Positions 31,652 through 43,691 of a stretch of DNA of 64,000 bases are shown piece by piece. The position numbers and the translations under genes are program-made. The stretch spans positions 992,001 through 1,056,000 of the forward strand of contig VJWM01000107.1 in NCBI GenBank assembly GCA_010909165.1, written 5' to 3'. Numbering within the stretch: the stretch's first letter is position 1; every line of letters begins with the position of its first letter. Below the pieces are notes generated by a model. The model did no database searches, had not been told where the DNA came from, and saw only the letters and a list, made by a program, of their open reading frames with translations. This stretch comes from Anthoceros angustus. Lineage: Eukaryota > Streptophyta > Anthocerotopsida > Anthocerotales > Anthocerotaceae.

Positions 31652-32888
31652 TGTGGACGAACTTTCCATGGATGGATGATCACGGACCTTGTTAGAAGAC
31701 TCGAGCCTAAGAAGTTCAACATCGCAACAATAGTGTGGGATGAGGAAGACCCAAAGAACAATTGCCCGACGGTGCTTGGAAGACTTGGATCTAATGATCA
31801 AGCACAAACATGAGGGTATACACTTTGGTGTTGACAAGCCCCATGGGAACTACTATTGGGACTATTTCTGGAATTTTTATTCCGACGGAAGTCGAGGCAA
31901 GTTCCTCCTCCGTGAAGTCGAAAACCTCTAAGGACTCCTGCTAGAGAGCATTTCATTTCCCAAGAAGCAACCTTCTAAATCAAGAGATCGACGGATTTGT
32001 GTGCACGGCTTGTTAGGCAAACAGGAGCCGTGAAGGAAAGCTTAGCGAATGATGAGTCGATGACAAGCCACTTAGGTTAGGACATCAAGCCTTTTGCACT
32101 TGAATGTGGTGAGGTCCCGAGGGTGCCACTTTGTTAGATATACCTATGCACATGTGTAACATATAGTTATAGGCAGTAGTAGTATGGGAACACATACACA
32201 CGGGCAGCAAATGTATGAGCTCTTTCTCACTATCATTCGTCAAAGGATTCCACCAACCTTTGCCTCAAGCTTGAGGGCTTTATGTGATGCCCGCAATGTT
32301 CGCTTTGTGTCACGACCGGTGGTAATCCACTACCGCAAGGGCTGCAAGAGAACGCAAGTTGGCTCTTCCTAACCCCATGAGACCAGGAAAACGATATATT
32401 GGTCGAATACTGCACAACCTAGGGCCTTAATAGGCTTACCTATAGGCTCACACCATGTGAGACTTTCAAGACGTTTTTACACTCTCAATTCATACACATT
32501 TCAATTTTTCCCCATCACTCGTAGTGGCATACCCTGAAGGGCCATATGGACATGCATTCACGTATGGTAGGGCCCCTAGACCATGGCGGAAACGTCGTAC
32601 GACGCTCAGGTAGCTAGGTCCTACACACAGACACAAGTCACATATGCTGCTCTTTAGTGATGTAGAGGCGCAAGTCTCGAGGTCGGCACGGTGGAGAGCT
32701 CCTCCAGCGCTATCGCCACCATGCTTAAACAAAAGACACTTTCAAAACGAGCTCAGAGGAAGAAATGCCACCATTTCTTAAGCCAAATAGACAACATTTA
32801 TAAGAACGTGGTTACTAAGCATCTTGTGCTTGATCGATACTTAGATGGGGTGTCTAGAGGAGTGGATACCCTTGGTGCGAATAGCTGA
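31652..32888 (+). CDS. Unrecognised unit ORF (L to C), unit 2 copy
   Basis: The coding character is inferred from the same protein-like phrases recurring in all units, joined across frame changes. N-terminal part: MDGWITDLVRRLEPKKFNI-like, IATIVWDEEDP, CLEDLDLMIKHKHEGIHF and PHGNYYWDYFWNFYS (aromatic-rich). Middle: FVC-x-A-C, ESLANDESD, THTHGQQMYELFLTIIRQRI and a SYTFQFFPITRSG phrase. C-terminus: KCHHFLSQIDNIYKNVVTKH and LVLDRYLDGVSRGVDTLGAN, then a stop at 32888. No catalytic motif or membrane segment is seen. About 400 residues if it is one exon; the breaks between segments may be introns or indel patches. Sitting 5' of the RING pair in every unit, it may be the 5' exons of the same gene or a separate gene. 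Confidence 0.5.
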
Positions 32889-33412
32889 GGCACACTATAG
32901 TACAAGTTGTTAAGAACCAAGTCCTATTATAGGAAAATTCAATCAAGTGGACTATAATAGACAAAGAGCTAGGTAAAGATTTAGAATCACCCACCTTAGT
33001 AGAAAAAGGGACCCACACTCATCCATGCCTCGTCTCATCATCACTAACCACATCATTTATGTGGAAAATGCTCGATTATGTGTGTGAGAATCACATTCCT
33101 CAGCATTTATTTAAATAATGTCAATCCCATTTATTGTTGCAATCATTTCATTCCGCATTTCATTGAGGATTTCATCTAGTCTTGTGCAGATTGTAAGAAG
33201 CTCATCCGTGTTTATCTCATCATCATGAAGATTTTATTATTATAATCTAATTATATGATGTTTAAATTAGTTTATTATTAAAAATATAATAAAATATAAA
33301 ATAAGGAGATGAATATTTAGTATCCGTGCGAATAGACATAACGATTTTCATAGCGACTATAACGACTTAACTTACTTAATGAGAAACTCTATTGAGAGAG
33401 TAGAGATAGAGA
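32889..33412. other. AT-rich spacer between unit ORF and RING gene 1 (unit 2)
   Basis: It shows no ORF. It contains a conserved ATTTCATTCCGCATTTCATT phrase and long A/T runs (33230-33310), present also at 36862-37387 and 54590-55115 but replaced by the insertion in unit 1. Confidence 0.5.
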
Positions 33413-33787
33413 GGATCTACATATGTTTATCAAAATGACGAAGCCGATGATTCAGAAGTGACCTGTGCAGCTTGCCTTGATAAAGTTGAGGTGGGCCAAG
33501 AGATTACTAAAATAAACATATGTGCTCATTTGTATCACAAAAAATGTTTGATCCATGGTTGCATATGTGTGTGGCGTGACGTACATGCCCACTATGTAGA
33601 CGTGAAGTATACTTTAGAGAAGAGAATACAAATAGTGGTTTATCATCTCAAGACCCCGGTTTACCCTGGTTTTTCACCTAACCTCATGCCCCGCCTCATG
33701 GCCTTGTTAGCCCATGTATTAGCATCCTTGGCTATGCTAATCAGAGTTGTCATGCACAACATTAGTTGTAGTTTTGTTAGGATTTAG
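33413..33787 (+). pseudogene. RING-H2 gene 1, unit 2 copy (clearest first cysteine pair)
   Basis: The open frame 33458-33787 (109 codons) has an intact start of the RING: C3-x2-C6, C22, H24, H27, C30, preceded in DNA by the VYQNDEADDSE phrase. After C30 a single missing base at GTTTGATCC (gene 2 has GTTTAGATCC) moves the terminal C-P-L-C-R-R-E (33586-33608) into another frame. Downstream text diverges from gene 2: GLSSQD, PRLMALLAHVLASLA and MHNISCSFVRI. If the base were present, this would be a standard RING-H2. The missing base is shared by all four gene-1 copies. Confidence 0.7.
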
Positions 33788-34257
33788 GATTATCGTTGTT
33801 TTCTTTTCCACAAAAATCATTCAATTTTTTTAACAATATGCTTTTCAAAAGAATATCCGCCTTTAAATCTATGTGAGATGTACGTGTTCTTCAAACATAT
33901 CTTCGAAAGAGTTCACATAAATCCAAGGACAAAATAAAAATGACACATGGGCCAAATCAAGTACAAAATAAAACCAAACATGATCGAAATCCAAGGACAA
34001 AATAGAAAATGACAGCCTAAATAAACAAAAGTAGGTCAAAGTTTAGATGCACAAAATCCAAGGTCATTATAAAAAATGATGGCCTATATATGAAGGTATA
34101 TGCTTCTTTCACATACTTTAGAAAAGAGGGTATTTTCATAACCTTTTGAAGAGGTTTTCTCATAACATTTACTATTCTTCGTGCATTACGGTTATACTAG
34201 CCTACATAACATCTCAGAATATTGCGTTAGAAATCATGAACACGCCTTCAATTTACA

Positions 34258-34760
34258 ATGTATCTACAAATGTTTATCAAAATGAAGAAGCCGATGATTC
34301 AAGTGACTTGTCTTTGCCTTGATAGTCTTGAGGTGGGCCAGAGATTACTAAAATAAATATATGTGCTCATTTGTATCATAAAAATGTTTAGATCCATGGT
34401 TACATATGTGCGGCTGCGTACATGCCCATTATGTAGACGTGAAATACACTTTAGAGAAGAGATTAGAAAAAGGTTTACCATCTCAAGACGAAAGTCATCT
34501 TCCACATCAATTTCGAATGACCTCATTTCCATCCAAGAGGACATTCAAATGATAAGAGATATTGTGAGTGGAGAGTAGAGATGGATATAATGTCGTATGC
34601 GCGGATTGAACAAAGCTTCCGACAAGATGGAGAAAATGCAATCCAAAGTAACATTTAAGATGAAAGGCTTTTCTTGTATGTTGAATTGCAATGGTGTCTT
34701 GCTATATATGAACAGAGGCATCCGGATCAAGTAGCTTTGGCACTATCCTATGGTGGATAG
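34258..34760 (+). pseudogene. RING-H2 gene 2, unit 2 copy
   Basis: It has the same layout as 30268-30778. C-x-H-x2-H-x2-C is readable at ~34360-34390 and the terminal C-P-L-C at ~34422-34433, but indels in the GTGCGGCTGCG patch and at GGGCCAGAGA break the frame. The conserved LQWCLAIYEQRHPDQVALAL ending and the stop at 34758-34760 are present. ACATTTAAG replaces ACGACGAAG just before it, creating a stop in the main frame. Confidence 0.65.
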
Positions 34761-35360
34761 GGCCATCCCATCTAGTGAGTACACACACCTATTATAGATG
34801 GAGCCACCCTATCCAACGAGTACACCTAGATGATTTAGATCATCTCATTTATATTGAGAAGAAAGTATTAAATAATCATTTGAATTAATTTGATTATTTT
34901 AGTTATTTATTTAATAATTATCATATAACTATCTTCTATTTTGTATAGATAAGTCATTTTTCTGATTAAATTTACATGAATATTTATGGGTTTTTCAAAA
35001 CAATTCTGGTTTTGTTGAAAATATACACCAAAATAGGACAAAGCCCTCCAAAGAGACCTTCACATGTGAGACCGAATACCAAAGAACAAGTGGACAATGT
35101 TGAATAAGAACACCTACACACGAACCTAAACACCGACTACCCAACTCCCAATCCACTCAAAGCTTGAGACTCATAACGTAAACCTCAAACGACACCATCC
35201 AACCAGCCAAGCCTCGATAACATGGCCAATGTGTCAAAAGCTCCAAATCATACACGATACATGAGCCGCCTAAATCGCCACCTAACCGCTTGAATGTGCT
35301 TGGATGAGGATGACACGATTCACCTCACCAAAGCACATTGATAAGAGCGCTCCCAAAATC

Positions 35361-35600
35361 CCAAAGAACGAAGAAACCAGCCTATTGTCACTAAACCACT
35401 TTAAAACTCTTAAGAATTGGACCCCAAAGAACGAAGAAACCAGCCTATTGTCACTAAACCACTTTAAAACTCTTAAGAATTGGACCTCAAGAACGTAAGA
35501 AATCAACCTATCCTCAATAAATCACTCTAAAACTCTTAAGAATTGGACAACGTAAGAAACCAGCCTATGGTCAATAAACCACTTTAAAACTCTAAAGAAT
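35361..35600 (+). repeat. Four-copy ~64 bp minisatellite, unit 2/3 junction
   Basis: The same four-copy structure as at 31391-31636; the third and fourth copies have the same variant words. Confidence 0.95.
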
Positions 35601-35615
35601 TAGACCGAATGTTTT

Positions 35616-36861
35616 TGTGGACGAACTTTCATGGATGGATGATCACGGACCTTGTTAGAAGACTCGAGCCTAAGAAGTTCAACATCGCAACAATAGTGTG
35701 GGATGAGGAAGACCCAAAGAACAATTGCCCGACGGTGCTTGGAAGACTTGGATCTAATGATCAAGCACAAACATGAGGGTATACACTTTCGGGGTGTTCA
35801 CAAGCCCCATGGGAACTACTATTGGGACTATTTCTGGAATTTTTTATTCGGCACGGAAGCTGAGGCAGCAAGTTCCTCCTCTGTGAAGCTGAAAACCTCT
35901 AAGGACTCCGGTTAGTAGAGAGCATTTCATTTCCCAAGAAGCAACCTTCTAAATCAAGAGACTGACGGATTTGTGTGCCTGGCTTGTTAGGCAAACAGGG
36001 AGCTGTGAAGGAAAGCTTAGCGAATGATGAGTCAGATGACAAGCCAGCCTTAGGTTAGGACATCAAGCCTTTTGCACTTGAATGTGGTGAGGTGAGGGTG
36101 CCACTTTGTTAGATATACCTATGCACATGTGTAACATATAGTTATAGACAGTTAGTATGGGAACACATACACACGGGCAGCAAATGTATGAGCTCTTTCT
36201 CACTATCATTCGTCAAAGGATTCCACCAACCGCTTGCCTCAAGCTTGAGGGCTTTATGTGATGCCATTCTCGCAATGTTCGCTTTGTGTCACGACCGGTG
36301 GTAATCCACTACCGCAAGGGCTGCAAGAGAACGCAAGTTGGCTCTTCCTAACCCCATGAGACCAGGAAAACGATATATTGGTCGACATCGCACAACCTAG
36401 GGCCTTAATAGGCTTACCTGTGCTCACACCATGTGAGACTTTCAAGACGCTTTTACACTCTCAATTCATACACATTTCAATTTTTCCCCATCACTCGTAG
36501 TGGCATACTCAAGGGCCATATGGACATGCATTCACGTATGGTAGGGCCCCTAGACCATGGCGGAAACGCTGCACGACGCCTGTAGCTAGGTCCTACACAT
36601 GACACAAGTCACATATGCCGCCTTTAGTGATGTAGAGGCGCAAGTCTCGAATAGCTTCGGCACGGTGGAGAGCTCCTCCAGCGCTATCGCCACCATGCTT
36701 AAACAAAAGACACTTTCAAAACGAGCCCAGGGAAGAAATGCCACCATTTCTTAAGCCAAATAGACAACATTTATAAGAACGTGGTTACTAAGCATCTTGT
36801 GCTTGATCGATACTTAGATGGGGTGTCTAGAGGAGTGGATACCCTTGGTGCGAATAGCTGA
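35616..36861 (+). pseudogene. Unrecognised unit ORF, unit 3 copy
   Basis: It is collinear with 31652-32888. The N-terminal frame 35703-35915 retains CLEDLDLMIKHKHEGIHF and PHGNYYWDYFWNF. The C-terminal phrase NIYKNVVTKHLVLDRYLDGV and the stop at 36859-36861 are conserved, with frame breaks in the same patches as in other units. Confidence 0.5.
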
Positions 36862-37387
36862 GGCACACTATAGTACAAGTTGTTAAGAACCAAGTCCTAT
36901 TATAGGAAAATTCAATCAAGTGGACTATAATAGACAAAGAGCTAGGTAAAGATTTAGAATCACCCACCTTAGTAGAAAAAGGGACCCACACTCATCCATG
37001 CCTCGTCTCATCATCACTAACCACATCATTTATATGGAAAATGCTCGCTTATGTGTGTGAGAATCACATTCCTCAACATTTATTTCATAAATAATGTCAA
37101 TCCCATTTATTGTTGCAATCATTTCATTCCGCATTTCATTGAGGATTTCATCTAGTCTTGTGCAGATTGTAAGAAGCTCATCTATGTTTATCTCATCATC
37201 ATGAAGATTTTATTATTATAATCTAATTATATGATGTTTAAATTAATTTATTATCAAAAGTCTAATAAAATATAAAATAAGGAGATGAATATTTAGTATC
37301 CGTGCGAATAGACATAACGCTTTTCATAGCGACTATAACGACTTAACTTACTTAATGAGAAACTCTATTGAGAGAGTAGAGATAGAG

Positions 37388-37735
37388 AGGATCTACATAT
37401 GTTTATCAAAATGAAGAAGCCGATGATTGAAGTGACTGCACTTGCCTTGATAAACTTGAGGTGGGCCAAGAGATTACTAAAATAAACATATGTGCTCATT
37501 TGTATCACAAAAATGTTTGATCCATGGTTGCATATGTGTGTGGCGTGACGTACATGCCCACTATGTAGACGTGAAGTATACTTTAGAGAAGAGAATACAA
37601 ATAGTGGTTTATCATCTCAAGACCCGGTTTACCCTGGTTTTCACCTAACCTCATGCCCGCCTCATGGCCTTGTTCCATGTATTAGCATCCTTGGCTATGC
37701 ATCGAAGTTGTCATGCACAACATTAGTTGTAGTTT
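37388..37735 (+). pseudogene. RING-H2 gene 1, unit 3 copy
   Basis: It has the same structure as the unit 2 copy. The first cysteine pair is damaged (GATTGAAGTGACTGCACTTGCC) and the shared one-base loss at GTTTGATCC is present. Confidence 0.6.
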
Positions 37736-38222
37736 TGTTAGGATTTAGGATTATCGTTGTTTTCTTTCCACAAAAATCATTCAATTTTTTAACAATATGC
37801 TTTTCAAAAGAATATCCGCCTTTAAATCTGTCTATGTGAGATGTACGTGTTCTTCAAACATATCTTGAAAGAGTTCACATGGCTAAATCCAAGGACAAAA
37901 TAAAAATGACACATGGGCCAAATCAAGTACAAAATAAAACCAAACATGATCGAAATCCAAGGACAAAATAGAAAATGACAGCCTAAATAAACAAAAGTAG
38001 GTCAAATTTTAGATGTACAAAATCCAAGGTCATTATCAAAATGATGGCCTATATATGCAAGGTATATGCTTCTTTCACATACTTTAGAAAAGAGGGTATT
38101 TTTCATAACCTTTGAAGAGGTTTTTCTCATAACATTTACTATTCTTCGTGCATTACTTTATACTAGCCTACATAACATCTCAGAATATTATGTTAGAAAT
38201 CATGAACACGTCTTCAATTTAC

Positions 38223-38727
38223 AATGTATCTACAAATGTTTATCAAAATGAAGAAGCCGATGATTCGAAGTGACTTGTCTTTGCCTTGATAGTCTTGAGG
38301 TGGGCCAGAGATTACTAAAATAAATATATGTGCTCATTTGTATCATAAAAATGTTTAGATCCATGGTTACATATGTGCGGGCGCGACATGCCCATTATGT
38401 AGACGTGAAATACACTTTAGAGAAGAGATTACGTAAAAGGTTTACCATCTCAAGACGAAAGTCACCTTCCACATCAATTTCGAATGACCTCATTTCCATC
38501 CAAGAGGACATTCAAATGATAAGAGATATTGTGAGTGGGAGAGTAGAGATGGATATAATGTCGTATGCTGGATTGAACAAAGCTTCCGACAAGATGGAGA
38601 AAATGCAATCCAAAGTAACGACGAAGATGAAAGGCTTTTCTTGTATGTTGAATTGCAATGGTGTCTTGCTATATATGAACAGAGGCATCCGGATCAAGTA
38701 GCTTTGGCACTATCCTATGGTGGATAG
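38223..38727 (+). pseudogene. RING-H2 gene 2, unit 3 copy
   Basis: RING ligands are present in pieces. The frame breaks at GTGCGGGCGCGACATG. From 38330 an open frame runs 123 codons through RKSPSTSISND, IQEDIQMIRDIVSGRVEMDI and KASDKMEKMQ. The alternative C-terminal frame with LQWCLAIYEQRHPDQVALAL and the stop at 38725-38727 is retained, as in unit 1. Confidence 0.65.
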
Positions 38728-39196
38728 GGCCATCCCATCTAGTGAGTACACCTATTATAGATGGAGCCACCCTTTCCAACGAGTACACCTAGATGATTTA
38801 GATCATCTCATTTATATTGAGAAGAAAGTATTAAATAATCATTTGAATTAATTTGATTATTTTAGTTATTTATTTAATAATTATCATATAACTATCTTCT
38901 ATTTTTGTATAGATAAGTCATTTTTCTGATTAAATTTACATGAATATTTATGGGTTTTTCAAAACAATTCTGGTTTTGTTGAAAATATACACCAAAATAG
39001 GACAAAGCCCTCCAAAGAGACCTTCACATCCGAGATCAATACCTCCAGCAAAGACAAGTGGACAATGTTGAATAAGAACACCTACACACGAACCCTAAAC
39101 ACCGACTACCTCCGAACTCCCAATCCACTCAAAGCTTGAGACTCATAACGGTAAACCTCAAACGACACCATCCAACCAATAAGCGATAACATGGCC

Positions 39197-39201
39197 AATG
39201 T
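39197..39201 (+). repeat. Target-site duplication of gypsy-1, left copy (AATGT)
   Basis: AATGT immediately precedes the TGTAACGGCC end of gypsy-1; the same five bases follow the right end at 52959-52963. Intact units show a single AATGT at this site (for example 31256-31260). Confidence 0.95.
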
Positions 39202-39648
39202 TGTAACGGCCTCGAATTCACGCCCACCTGTGAATTCTAGGATCGCCACTGCTAGGTGAGCTCAATGTGGTCGGCTCTATTCTTTGATGGTCTTGTTTAC
39301 ATAGCCGCCGCCCTGAACGATTAAATTCATGTTAAGATAGTCACGTTTCTTGTTCTTAACCTACTGCTAGTACCAACTTGGGTTTTTAACTACGGTTTAT
39401 CACTAACTAAGGTCACGGTTCGTTAAGTTCTAACCTCTCGTTAGTATTCGCTTTCTCGACGTTTCTATCGCTAAGTTTCTATCGCTAATCGAGTTTCTTT
39501 GGCAAACGCGACTCAATTCGTATTCGCTGCCCCGGTCTAAGTCTGCCGCCACCACAAGGCCCGCCGGGCTCCCCCGTGACCGAGCATAGCATGCTTCAGG
39601 CCCTCGTTCAGATAGGCACGGGCGTTTTCCGCTCCTGCTGGTGTAACA
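39202..39648 (-). repeat. gypsy-1 3' LTR
   Basis: 447 bp, TGTAACGGCC to GTGTAACA in + orientation. Its partner at 52512-52958 shares long identical blocks (such as ACCTACTGCTAGTACCAACT and TAGCATGCTTCAGGCCCTCG) separated by indel patches. The high identity of the blocks suggests recent insertion. Confidence 0.95.
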
Positions 39649-39664
39649 TCCTCCCCCACTTAAG
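39649..39664 (-). other. gypsy-1 polypurine tract
   Basis: The minus strand reads AAGTGGGGGAGGA directly before the LTR start TGTTACACC. The stop codon of the chromodomain frame (TAA of TCTTAAGTG) overlaps its beginning. Confidence 0.9.
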
Positions 39665-39840
39665 AGGCCTGGTCCTCCAGGCCCTCGATCTGCTGGTTGA
39701 GGTGAGGAAACAGTTTGCAAAAGGCTTCTGGCTCCCAAGTGGCAGAAGTATCAGGTTCCTGGCTCCACCCAACTAGGTAATCTCGGACAGTCCTATTCCT
39801 GAGCTTGCGAACTCGTTGTTGAAGGATTCATGCGGTTGGG
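39658..39840 (-). CDS. gypsy-1 integrase C-terminal chromodomain
   Basis: The minus strand from ~39835 reads VRKLRNRTVREYLVGWSQEP, then DTSATWEPEAFCKLFPHLNQ and a stop at ~39660. The pattern Y-L-V-x-W...A-T-W-E-P is the chromodomain signature that directs chromoviruses to marked heterochromatin. It is ~60 codons in a single intact frame, ending within the polypurine tract. Confidence 0.85.
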
Positions 39841-41690
39841 AAAGAGGGAGGCTTGCAGTCTTTCAGTCAAGCTACAAGGAGATGAGATAGGAACCGATCG
39901 GAGAGGTAGGGATTGTGGTGCAGGAGGTCTCATGAAGGAGGAGACGGGTAGGAGAGTCAGAGAAGATGGCAGCCGGGAATGACGGGTTTCAAGATAATCG
40001 ACATGAAAAGTCCGCATGCCACAAGGGAAGATCAAGGGTGAGGCTACTCACTCACCGCTAATGGTAAAGGGTCCGCAAAAGCGGTATGCGAGCTTGGGAT
40101 GGGGTTGGATCGGGTTTGGGTACTGGGGAGGACAGAACTGTGACTTGTCCCGCCAGTATAGGTGACCTCACGGCGTTGCTTGTTTTTGATCTTGCGCCGC
40201 CTGCCTTGTGAGGTTTTTTTAGCTTGGCTGACCTCATGGTATACATCTTCCGCCACTGCAAAGCACTTCTCCACTTCCTGGGCTGGCCATAATCCAGGGT
40301 GGTGGATTGGCTCCATAGAGTAGTTTGAAGGTGAGGCACTGCTCCAAAGATGCTTGGATGTGTTATACGAACTCCAAAGATAGGTAACAAGTCCTCCCAT
40401 AATCCTTGCTTCTCCTGCATAGTGACGTAGTATATCTTCTAACACTTGTATTTGCTTCTCGGATTGACCATCCGATTCGGGATGGCGGTGGTAGACAAAC
40501 TCGATGAATGCCAAGGGTTTACGTGAATGTTTTCCGAACCCTCGTCAGAAATTCGGATCCCCGTCTCAAACGATGTCTGTGGGCATCCATGCAACTGAAA
40601 ATCTCGCGGATGAAGATGGCCACTTCGCCAGTGGACCTTTGGAGTGAACGGGAATGAAGTGACACAACTTCGATAGCCTGCATAACCACCGGATGGCATC
40701 CTTGCCGCCTCGCCCCGGCAGAGCAGTAATAAAGTCCATGGAGATGGATGGAACCTTCTTTATGTGTAAGGGCAACAACAACCCCCGCGATGGCCTGCTT
40801 TGCTCGCGGGAGAACACGAACCCACCGGATGCAATCTTGCCTCTCATGGTAGTCCAAGAGAAGTGCGTCTTCACACGCTCGTAAGTCTTATCCACACCTA
40901 GATGCCCGAGATGGGAGAATCGTGCAAGTCGTGCATGATACTCCGTTTGAGTTCCGCCATGTGACGGGAATGAATACCGCCTTACGGTAAACACATGCGT
41001 CCTTCAATTGATACGTTTGCATCGTGTTGGAACCCCTGCCGCATCCTCGAGTAATCGCTCATAGATGGCTTGCGTGGTCGGATCCTCCGGGATGGCGGTG
41101 GTAGACAAACTCGATGAATGCCAAGGGTTTTTAAATGTTTCGAACCTGCTGTAAATTCGGATCCACAATCAAAGCGATGTCTGTGGGCATCCATGCAACT
41201 CAATCTCGCGGATGAAGATGGCTGACACGGTGACTTGGAGTGAGCAGGAATGAAGTGACAACACTTCATAGCCTCATAACCACCGGATGGCATCCTTGCC
41301 GCCCGTCCTCGGCGGTAAACAAGTCCATGGAGATGGAGTGGGCAATCCTTCTTGTATGTAAGGGCAACAACCTGGCGATGATGGTCGGTTTTGCTTTACA
41401 GCGAGGAGACACATCTGAACCCGGATGCAATCTTGCCTCATGGTAGTCCAAGAGAAGTGCGTCTTCACGTTCGTAAGTCTTATCCACACCTAGATGCCCG
41501 AGATGGGAGAATCGTGCAAGTCGTGCATGATACTCCGTTTGAGTTCCATCATGTGACGGGAATGAATACCGCCTTACGGTAAACACATGCGTCCTTCAAT
41601 TGATACGTTTGCATCGTGTTGGAACCCCTGCCGCATCCTCGAGTAATCGCTCATAGATGGCTTGCGTGGTCGGATCCTCCGGGATGGCCT
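39841..41690 (-). pseudogene. gypsy-1 integrase (zinc-binding domain and core), core partly duplicated
   Basis: It inserts element DNA in the genome. Readable on the minus strand: FSHLGHLGVDKTYERVKTHF (zinc-binding H-H, at ~40915-40860 and again ~41510-41450), LLLPLHIKKVPSISMDFITA (first core aspartate, ~40790-40730), LSKLCHFIPVHSKGPLAKWP (~40680-40620), W/HPTDIV near 40580 with the second aspartate in the D-x-D-P/N-x-F context, and YHRHPESDGQSE(K)QIQVLE (~40490-40440) with the third catalytic residue region. A 610/592 bp tandem duplication repeats the zinc-binding and core start. Frame breaks are frequent. Confidence 0.85.
40479..41688. repeat. Head-to-tail duplication in gypsy-1 integrase, period ~600 bp
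   Basis: GGGATGGCGGTGGTAGACAA at 40479 restarts at 41089. Copy 2 ends where GGGATGGC occurs a third time at 41681-41688, followed by CTCACATAC. Units are 610 and 592 bases. The 8-base word GGGATGGC is shared by all boundaries. Confidence 0.92.
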
Positions 41691-43250
41691 CACATACTTT
41701 GATGGTGTCGATCGCCGACATCAAAGTTTGGGCCTGCTCGCTCAAAGCGTCTGCAGCAGTGTTAGCCGGGCCTGCCAGGTATTTAATCTCCATGTCAAAG
41801 TCAGCTAAATACTCCATCTGCTACCGCCTGCATTGAGATTCCTGTTTGAAAAAGTTGAATGGTGATCCGTGGTTGTCCCAGGAGATAGTGGCGCCACACC
41901 TTCAAAGCATGTACGATGGCGAACATTTCCTTATCATGTACCGTAATTTAGCTTGAGCCCTTGAAGCTTGTGGGATTCATATGCTATCACCCTTCCTTGC
42001 CGAGATAACACCGCTTAGGGCGCCATCCCGATGCGCCAAGATGCACGTGTAGGTGCTCGTACGCCCACCGCCAAGACGGTCCACCGCTCAACGCACGTGG
42101 CCTCAAGGCCCGGATACCGTGATCACAACCGAAATGGCTTCGAGGTGGATTGTTTGAGAGCCTCCGCTGGGCAAGGGCGATTTGGTCAAGCCCTTGATGA
42201 ACCGCGGTAGAAGCCATAATCCCGTGAATCCCTCGGTTGGGTGATATCGTGGGAGGGGCCACTCAACCACCGCCGCACCTTATGCGAGGATCCATGCCGA
42301 TGCCCTTTGCACTCACGATATGACCAAGGTATTCTACCTCGTCCTTCATAAAGGTACACTTACTCCTCTTGGCCAAGAAATGATGTTCCTGTAAGAGTGT
42401 GAATACCTTCCCGACAAGACCGATGTGCTGGCTCGTCCGGGCAGAGTGGATAAGTATGTCATCTAAGAAGACTTGACTCCCTTGCCCAACAAGGGTCGAA
42501 GGATGTCCCATAAGACATTGGAATGTCGCAGGGCATTCGTAAGCCCAAGCGGCATGACTACGACCAGAGGGGCTGGCCCCCGAACGCGGTTTTGGCTCAT
42601 CCCTTCTTGAGCCGGATCCGTGGAAACCGGACCGCAAATCAATTTTGGTAAACCATCACGACCTGCAACCGGTCCAAAATTTCATCTATGCGCATTTGGT
42701 AGACATTTCGGATGGTGGCGCGTCCCTCCTCAGAGTCGATGCAGCCTCCAACTACCATCAGCCGAACCAACAGCACCGCGCCCATAAGGTGAGGTACTTG
42801 GTCTTACAAACTTTGTCCAGAATTCGTCCACTTGCCGCTTAATTTCTTCATTCTCCATCACCGACGTGGGGTGGCTGACCACCGGCCCGTGCCCGGGACT
42901 AATTCAATCTTGTGGTCTATGGCAGCGAGTGGGCGGGTGGTGGGCTCGCAAACAAGCCGGCAAACTCCTCGGCGAGCCTTGAAATCTGCAGGTAAGAGGG
43001 CTTGGTTTGTTTTGAGAGCCCGTGATTCGGTGCCCTCGAGCCACTCGCTTGACTTGGCTATATCGAAACCACCCTTGGCGGTGGACTTAGGTAAGGCGGA
43101 TACAAGAAAAGATGTTTGTCCCAGGTATGTCTCTCCTTCCAAAGCACATAGGCCTTGCCCGCTACTTCTAGGGTTACTAAATTCCTTTTCCAATCAATCA
43201 ATGGTGTGAGTGGGCGGCCACGCCACGGCTTCCCCACAATCACATCATGA
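41691..43250 (-). pseudogene. gypsy-1 reverse transcriptase and RNase H
   Basis: Minus-strand signatures: KEMFAIVHALKVWRHYLLG (RNase H, ~41935-41880), AADAL before the integrase boundary (~41765), the catalytic VFLDDILIHSA with FLDD at 42469-42458, FLAKRSKCTFMKDEVEYLGH (~42390-42330), RSGFH (~42635) and an N-terminal segment with LVPG (~42900). The wording parallels gypsy-2 RT, but the frame is broken at least six times between 42850 and 41990. Confidence 0.85.
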
Positions 43251-43299
43251 GCTGTGGTGGCAAAACGATGCACTTCAAGACCTCTCCAAAACCTCCGGG

Positions 43300-43600
43300 A
43301 AGGTAAGTGGTGCATCCACCCATCGCCTCACCGACGTCCTTATTTCCCAGCCGCCACTACGGTGGATGTCCGACCCGAGTTGTAGATGCAGCGGGCCCGC
43401 GTATGGCGGATGCCGATATGTAGTGGTGACTAGCACCGGAGTCTAAGAGAGCCGTAGCCACATGCCCCGCTAACTGAACCTTCAGCTTGATGGGGACATG
43501 GGTCTTGCTGCAAGCATTCAGGACACAACACCCAGTGCAAGACCTAGGATTCTGGTTGTTGTCCGGTTCAAGTACCTCTTCCAAGACAACTGAATGGTTA
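43300..43600 (-). CDS. gypsy-1 aspartic protease
   Basis: The minus frame 43584-43357 contains THVPIKLKVQLAGHVATALL followed by DSGASHHYIS, with D-S-G-A at 43443-43432. This is the active-site loop of a retropepsin. A GRP-like flap region continues downstream toward RT (VGKPWRGRPLTPLIDWKRN, ~43245-43190). Confidence 0.85.
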
Positions 43601-43686
43601 CTTTTGCTGGCAGGTGTTTGAGCAGAAGATCCAGCTCGGGTGGAGTTCCCTGTCTCCTTCAGCCAGGAGATGAAATCCTTCCTGTG

Positions 43687-43691
43687 AGGAC
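43687..43691 (+). repeat. Target-site duplication of copia-2, left copy (AGGAC)
   Basis: AGGAC precedes the TGACAATATTC end of copia-2 and recurs at 50709-50713 after the right LTR. Gag sequence of gypsy-1 continues across when the element is removed. Confidence 0.8.

Larger units (their letters stand above)
31639..35602 (+). repeat. Array unit 2 (complete)
   Basis: An uninterrupted 3964 bp unit with unit ORF, RING gene 1, RING gene 2 and minisatellite. It is the reference unit for comparison. Confidence 0.95.
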
